From NCBI RefSeq assembly GCF_000193635.1, contig NZ_AEKT01000035.1, forward strand, positions 62,001-126,000: a stretch of DNA of 64,000 nucleotides, written 5' to 3'. The translations under genes and the position numbers were made by a program. Each line of letters opens with the position of its first letter. Position 1 is the first letter of the stretch. This document shows positions 60,702 to 64,000 of the stretch, in pieces. The stretch is from Weissella cibaria KACC 11862 (GTDB taxonomy: Bacteria; Bacillota; Bacilli; Lactobacillales; Lactobacillaceae). The notes under the pieces were generated by a model that ran no database searches, was not told the origin of the DNA, and saw nothing but the letters and a program-made list of their open reading frames with translations.

Positions 60702-60752
60702 TTAATCACTTAGTATTTGACTACAACTTACATAATATATTCACTAATATAC

Positions 60753-60783
60753 AAAAAAGGATTGCACCGTCAGATGCAATCCT
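60753..60783 (-). terminator. Intrinsic terminator of the VOC gene
   Basis: GGATTGCA pairs with TGCAATCC, then six T on the minus strand. Confidence 0.82.
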
Positions 60784-60861
60784 CTCTAAAATCATTTTCA
60801 CCTAGTTTTGGTGACATATTGTGACACGAACGGCCACAAACGCCGGTATAATAGGCTTTTA

Positions 60862-61854
60862 TTAATCGTTGCGCGTGTTTCCGTTCTCATCGTGGATGGC
60901 GCGGATCTTGCCGCCGTTCTCCAAGTGACCAGTTCCTGTGTATGGCTTTACTTCGTCAAAGAAGACACCCTTCTTAGCGTAGTGGTCAAGCAATTCTTGA
61001 CGTGAAGCTTCGAAACGTGGTGGCAAAGCAAACGTCGTACCCAAGTCGAACAATGACTCATCCAACGTAAATCCTGGGTTAGTCGTTGCCAATTCGATAC
61101 GGTTTCCACCAGGCTCGATGAAGTAAGCTGAACGGAAGTAACCACGGTCGATGAAGACTTCACGCTTGAAGCCCAAGGCCTTTGCACGCTCCCAGTAGTA
61201 CTTCAAATCTTCTTCTGACTCAACACCCAAAGCGTAGTGGTCAGTTGAACCCTTACCAAAGCGTGAGTTAGGTGCATCTTCAGCAGTTTGTACCAATTCG
61301 ATTGCTTCAACACCATCCAAATCAATGATGTTACCCTTAACTGGGATTTCCAACAACTCTTCGAAGAAACGACCCGTTGCAGCAACATCTGGTACGTGCA
61401 ATTCAGCACCGATTACGCCAGTGATTTGGAACTCAGCCGGAACATCTGACATGTAGTTGATGTGCCAGTCAAAGTTCTTACCCTCAGTTTCTTGCATACG
61501 GATTGGCAAGTCTTCAAAGTCAGCCGTACGGATACGTCCCATAGCGTCAACTTCAGCCTTCAAGCCCTTTTCGGCAAAACGGTCCAACCAGTATTGCGTT
61601 GATCCCTCAGGAATTGAGTAGTGAATACCTGAGAAGAACATCTTACCGTCAGTACGGTCGCGCAAATCGTCGATTGGGAAGAACGTGATAACCGTTCCTG
61701 GTGTTCCCATGAAGTCACCATAGTAAACGTGACGGTTACGTGGGTTAGCTTGGTTAACTGAGTTCTTGATGAAACGCATGCCCAAAACGCCAACGTAGTA
61801 ATCAGCGTTCAACTTAGCATCGCCAGTCAATAGTGAAATGTGGTGAGTTTGCAT
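60862..61854 (-). CDS. VOC-superfamily ring-cleaving dioxygenase-like protein (MhqO type)
   Basis: A 330-aa protein with two pairs of betaalphabetabetabeta units. It starts MQTHHISLLTGDAKLNADYYVGVLGM; a second module starts with GAELHVPDVAATGRFFEELL. The metal-site His lies in HHISL and HYALGV, with the distal Glu in PGGNRIELATTNPGF. Relatives in Bacillus (MhqO) respond to quinones and are putative hydroquinone dioxygenases. ATG 61854 with AGAGGG is the start; the upstream frame lacks an RBS. Codon use is highly biased, suggesting strong expression. Confidence 0.88.
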   Translation of the reverse strand: MQTHHISLLTGDAKLNADYYVGVLGMRFIKNSVNQANPRNRHVYYGDFMGTPGTVITFFPIDDLRDRTDGKMFFSGIHYSIPEGSTQYWLDRFAEKGLKAEVDAMGRIRTADFEDLPIRMQETEGKNFDWHINYMSDVPAEFQITGVIGAELHVPDVAATGRFFEELLEIPVKGNIIDLDGVEAIELVQTAEDAPNSRFGKGSTDHYALGVESEEDLKYYWERAKALGFKREVFIDRGYFRSAYFIEPGGNRIELATTNPGFTLDESLFDLGTTFALPPRFEASRQELLDHYAKKGVFFDEVKPYTGTGHLENGGKIRAIHDENGNTRND

Positions 61855-62046
61855 TACTTCTGCCCTCTTTTTATGTTTAAAAATTTTTATGTCATTTACT
61901 TTATGTACACATAATAACCAACTACCAAAAACAATGCACGTAAAAAGTGCCATTTTTTTATCAAATATTTTTGACAGCTGACGCCTGCATTAAACCCGCA
62001 TTTCAGGTAGACTATAAGTATCAAATAATATTGAGGGGTTATCACA

Positions 62047-62760
62047 ATGGATTACAATATTGAGGCAAATATGCAATTTCCACTGGTGACATAAAACTTG
62101 TTACCCAACGAAACAGTTCGCATTCAAAGTGGTGCGATGGTTTATCACACTGGCGACACCCAACTAAAGGGTCGTCTAAACGCAAATGGCGGTTCAGGTA
62201 TTGGTAAGCTATTGCGTGCCGCCGGACGTGCCATGGTCAGTGGCGAATCAGTCTTCATTACCGAAGTCTCAGCCGGTGCTAAGGGTGGTGATCTAGCTTT
62301 GGCCCCCGCCGTGCCTGGTACGATTCAAGCCTTGGAAGTTACGCCTGGTCGCAACTACTACTTGAATGACTCAGCTTTCTTAGCCATGGACGGTACCGTG
62401 CAATACAGCATGGAACGGCAATCAGTTGGACGCGCTATTCTAGGTGGCCAAGGTGGTTTGTTCGTCATGAAGACGTCTGGTGAAGGGACTTTGCTCGTTG
62501 CGGCGTTCGGATCAATTAAGGAAATCGACCTGCAAGACGCCCACGACTTCACCATCGATAATGCGCACGTTGTCGCTTGGGAAACGTCACTAACTTATGA
62601 CATTCACCTTGAAGGTGGTGGTTTGATTAGTTCAATCGGCACGGGCGAAGGTGTGGTCAACACGTTTAACGGCACTGGAAAAGTTCTCGTTCAATCTTTG
62701 AATCTTGAGAATTTTGCCAATATGCTCAAGCCATTCATGCCACAACCTAGTTCAAACTAA
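62047..62760 (+). pseudogene. AIM24/TIGR00266 family gene with an in-frame stop at codon 16
   Basis: GAGGGG precedes ATG 62047. The frame reads MDYNIEANMQFPLVT, then TAA (62092-62094), then NLLPNETVRIQSGAMVYHT and on to a normal end at 62760. The combined 237 residues match the AIM24 (tryptophan RNA-binding attenuator-like beta-helix) family, with KSGxGGxxGR-like SGIGKLLRAAGRAM, GGQGGLFVMKTSGEGTLLVAAFGSI and the C-terminal GxGEG (IGTGEGVVNTFNG). In relatives the position holds Ile-Asn (ACA ATA AAC). The stop would remove the N-terminal strand; a TTG restart at 62098 has no RBS. Confidence 0.75.
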
Positions 62761-62798
62761 AAAAATGGGTATCGACCGCGTTGTCGATACCCATTTTT
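62761..62798. terminator. Bidirectional intrinsic terminator
   Basis: Perfect 16-bp stem AAAAATGGGTATCGAC / GTCGATACCCATTTTT between convergent genes. Confidence 0.93.
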
Positions 62799-63974
62799 CT
62801 ATTGTTTTTTAACTTGGCTAAAGATGATAAAACCAACCAATTGCACCGCAACAATTAATATCGCCATTGGCATGTACGTGTGTTGGCCGAAAAGCCCGAC
62901 GATTGGTGACATCAGTCCACCCAACGCATAACGCGCTAGTCCAAGCAACGCTGAAGCTGAACCCGCGTTTTGTTGTTGCCCTTGCATCCCCAACGCCGTC
63001 GTCAATGAAATAATACCCCCGACCGTTGCCACAACTAAGAATAATGGTGGCAAAATCAGCCAAAGTGACTTAGGCAAGAATGCCGTCACAAGCAAGAGGA
63101 TTCCACCTAAAAAGCCAGCTCGGATAAACCAGCGGAGTGCGCGATATTCACCAAACTTCACCGCCCAGCGACCAGCCAGACTCGACATGAGTGCAATACC
63201 AGCTCCATTAATCGCATACACAATCCCAAAAGTCGTCACTGACATGCCAAAAATCTTTTGCAAGACGAATGATGAACCAGAAATATATGCAAACAATGCT
63301 GCCGTCATAAAGGCCTGTGTAAGCGCATATAGCACAAATTCACGTTGCTTAAATAATTGTGCAAAACCACCCACCACAGAAGGACGGTCAGCTACCTGTG
63401 CCTTCTCAGCTGGCAAGGTTTCCGGCAGGGCAAGCAAGACGCTCACAAACAAGATCAGCCCCAAGACTGCCAAAACCCAGAATGTCATCTGCCAGTCCGC
63501 AATGGCAATGATCACCCCACCAAACACGGGCGCCAAGACTGGAAAGACGCCATTAATCGTTTGATTAATCGCAATTTGCTTCGTCAAAGTCTTACCAGTA
63601 AATAAATCCGTAATTACCGCCAATGACAAAACAATCCCCGTTGAACCGGCCAAGCCCTGAATCAACCGTAAAATAATCAACACCCAAATGTTCGGTGCGA
63701 AAACAATCGTTGCCGAACTCAGGCCGAATAAGACCGTGCCCCACAGCAACGGTGTCCGCCGGCCAATTCGGTCAGACAATGGTCCAATGATCACTTGTCC
63801 GAGTGCCAAACCCAGCAAGGATGCTGTAATCGTCAACTGCGCTAATGACGTTGACGTGTGTAAATCCTGTTGTAACTCTGGTAACCCTGGCAAATATAAA
63901 TCCATCGCCAGTGGTGAAAAGGCACTTAAGACACCCAATAAAAAGAGCTGAAAGATGCCAATTTTCTTCTTCAT
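62799..63974 (-). CDS. Bcr/CflA family multidrug MFS transporter
   Basis: A 391-aa protein with 12 transmembrane segments of the DHA1 Bcr/CflA group: LGVLSAFSPLAMDLYLPGLPELQQDL (family-specific TM1), GQVIIGPLSDRIGRRTPLLWG (motif A) and LRLIQGLAGSTGIVLSLAVITDLF (motif B/C region). It exports drugs or metabolites; the substrate is unknown. ATG 63974 is chosen behind GGGAG; seven more codons upstream are possible. Confidence 0.88.
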   Translation of the reverse strand: MKKKIGIFQLFLLGVLSAFSPLAMDLYLPGLPELQQDLHTSTSLAQLTITASLLGLALGQVIIGPLSDRIGRRTPLLWGTVLFGLSSATIVFAPNIWVLIILRLIQGLAGSTGIVLSLAVITDLFTGKTLTKQIAINQTINGVFPVLAPVFGGVIIAIADWQMTFWVLAVLGLILFVSVLLALPETLPAEKAQVADRPSVVGGFAQLFKQREFVLYALTQAFMTAALFAYISGSSFVLQKIFGMSVTTFGIVYAINGAGIALMSSLAGRWAVKFGEYRALRWFIRAGFLGGILLLVTAFLPKSLWLILPPLFLVVATVGGIISLTTALGMQGQQQNAGSASALLGLARYALGGLMSPIVGLFGQHTYMPMAILIVAVQLVGFIIFSQVKKQ

Positions 63975-64000
63975 AACCCACAATCTCCCAATCAAAAAAC

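Noticed and set aside
1-64000. CRISPR array, rRNA operon, complete IS element or prophage
   Set aside because: No spaced direct repeats, rRNA sequence, transposase or structural phage genes were found on either strand.

Overview
The window looks like chromosomal DNA of a low-to-mid GC lactic acid bacterium of the Leuconostocaceae, most probably Weissella. This is an inference from gene content, gene order and protein sequences; there is no rRNA gene to confirm it. Shine-Dalgarno sites are strong, intrinsic terminators are abundant, and most genes lie on the minus strand.

Bases 1-31000 are mostly housekeeping. In order they hold: ppaC (partial) and plsY; galM-like epimerase; topA-xerC; a six-gene run SGNH hydrolase-ypmS-yozE-rbgA-rnhB-dprA; two degV genes, one at the end of a marR-phosphodiesterase-MFS operon; cutC; ribF-rqcH; a secreted nuclease; NADH dehydrogenase; the rimP-nusA-rnpM-ylxQ-infB-rbfA-truB operon behind a candidate attenuator; lactate oxidase; and an MFS transporter.

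Bases 31000-39800 hold an Mga-like regulator, two small unannotated ORFs, two candidate small RNAs, and the aromatic amino acid operon aroA-tyrA-aroK/chorismate mutase-MFS-aroC. The aro operon has a 280-nt leader with a 16-codon ORF ending in Tyr-Tyr-Phe-Tyr-Phe, a chain of mutually exclusive hairpins and a terminator directly before aroA. This is a strong candidate for ribosome-mediated attenuation, and no T-box motif is visible.

Bases 39800-64000 are more accessory: a sucrose PTS/hydrolase operon next to an ECF transporter remnant, phzF, degraded small ORFs, lysE, an odd tRNA-Arg, CPBP protease and DUF975 genes, a CDF zinc exporter with a CzrA-type sensor and operator, an orphan Doc-like protein without the catalytic His, a DUF2075 ATPase, a LysR gene divergent from a redox operon, and several small genes.

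Two genes are visibly broken: an ABC-F ribosome-protection gene (internal deletion and frameshift, with an intact-looking uORF/SD-hairpin leader) and an AIM24 gene (in-frame TAA at codon 16). At 60114-60544 is a compact locus with the full layout of a type I toxin-antitoxin system: a 49-aa membrane peptide translationally coupled to a 12-codon leader ORF, a 5' hairpin, a direct repeat beside the SD and again in the 3' UTR, and a convergent antisense RNA with its own promoter and terminator. The aro leader and this locus are the two most interesting signals.
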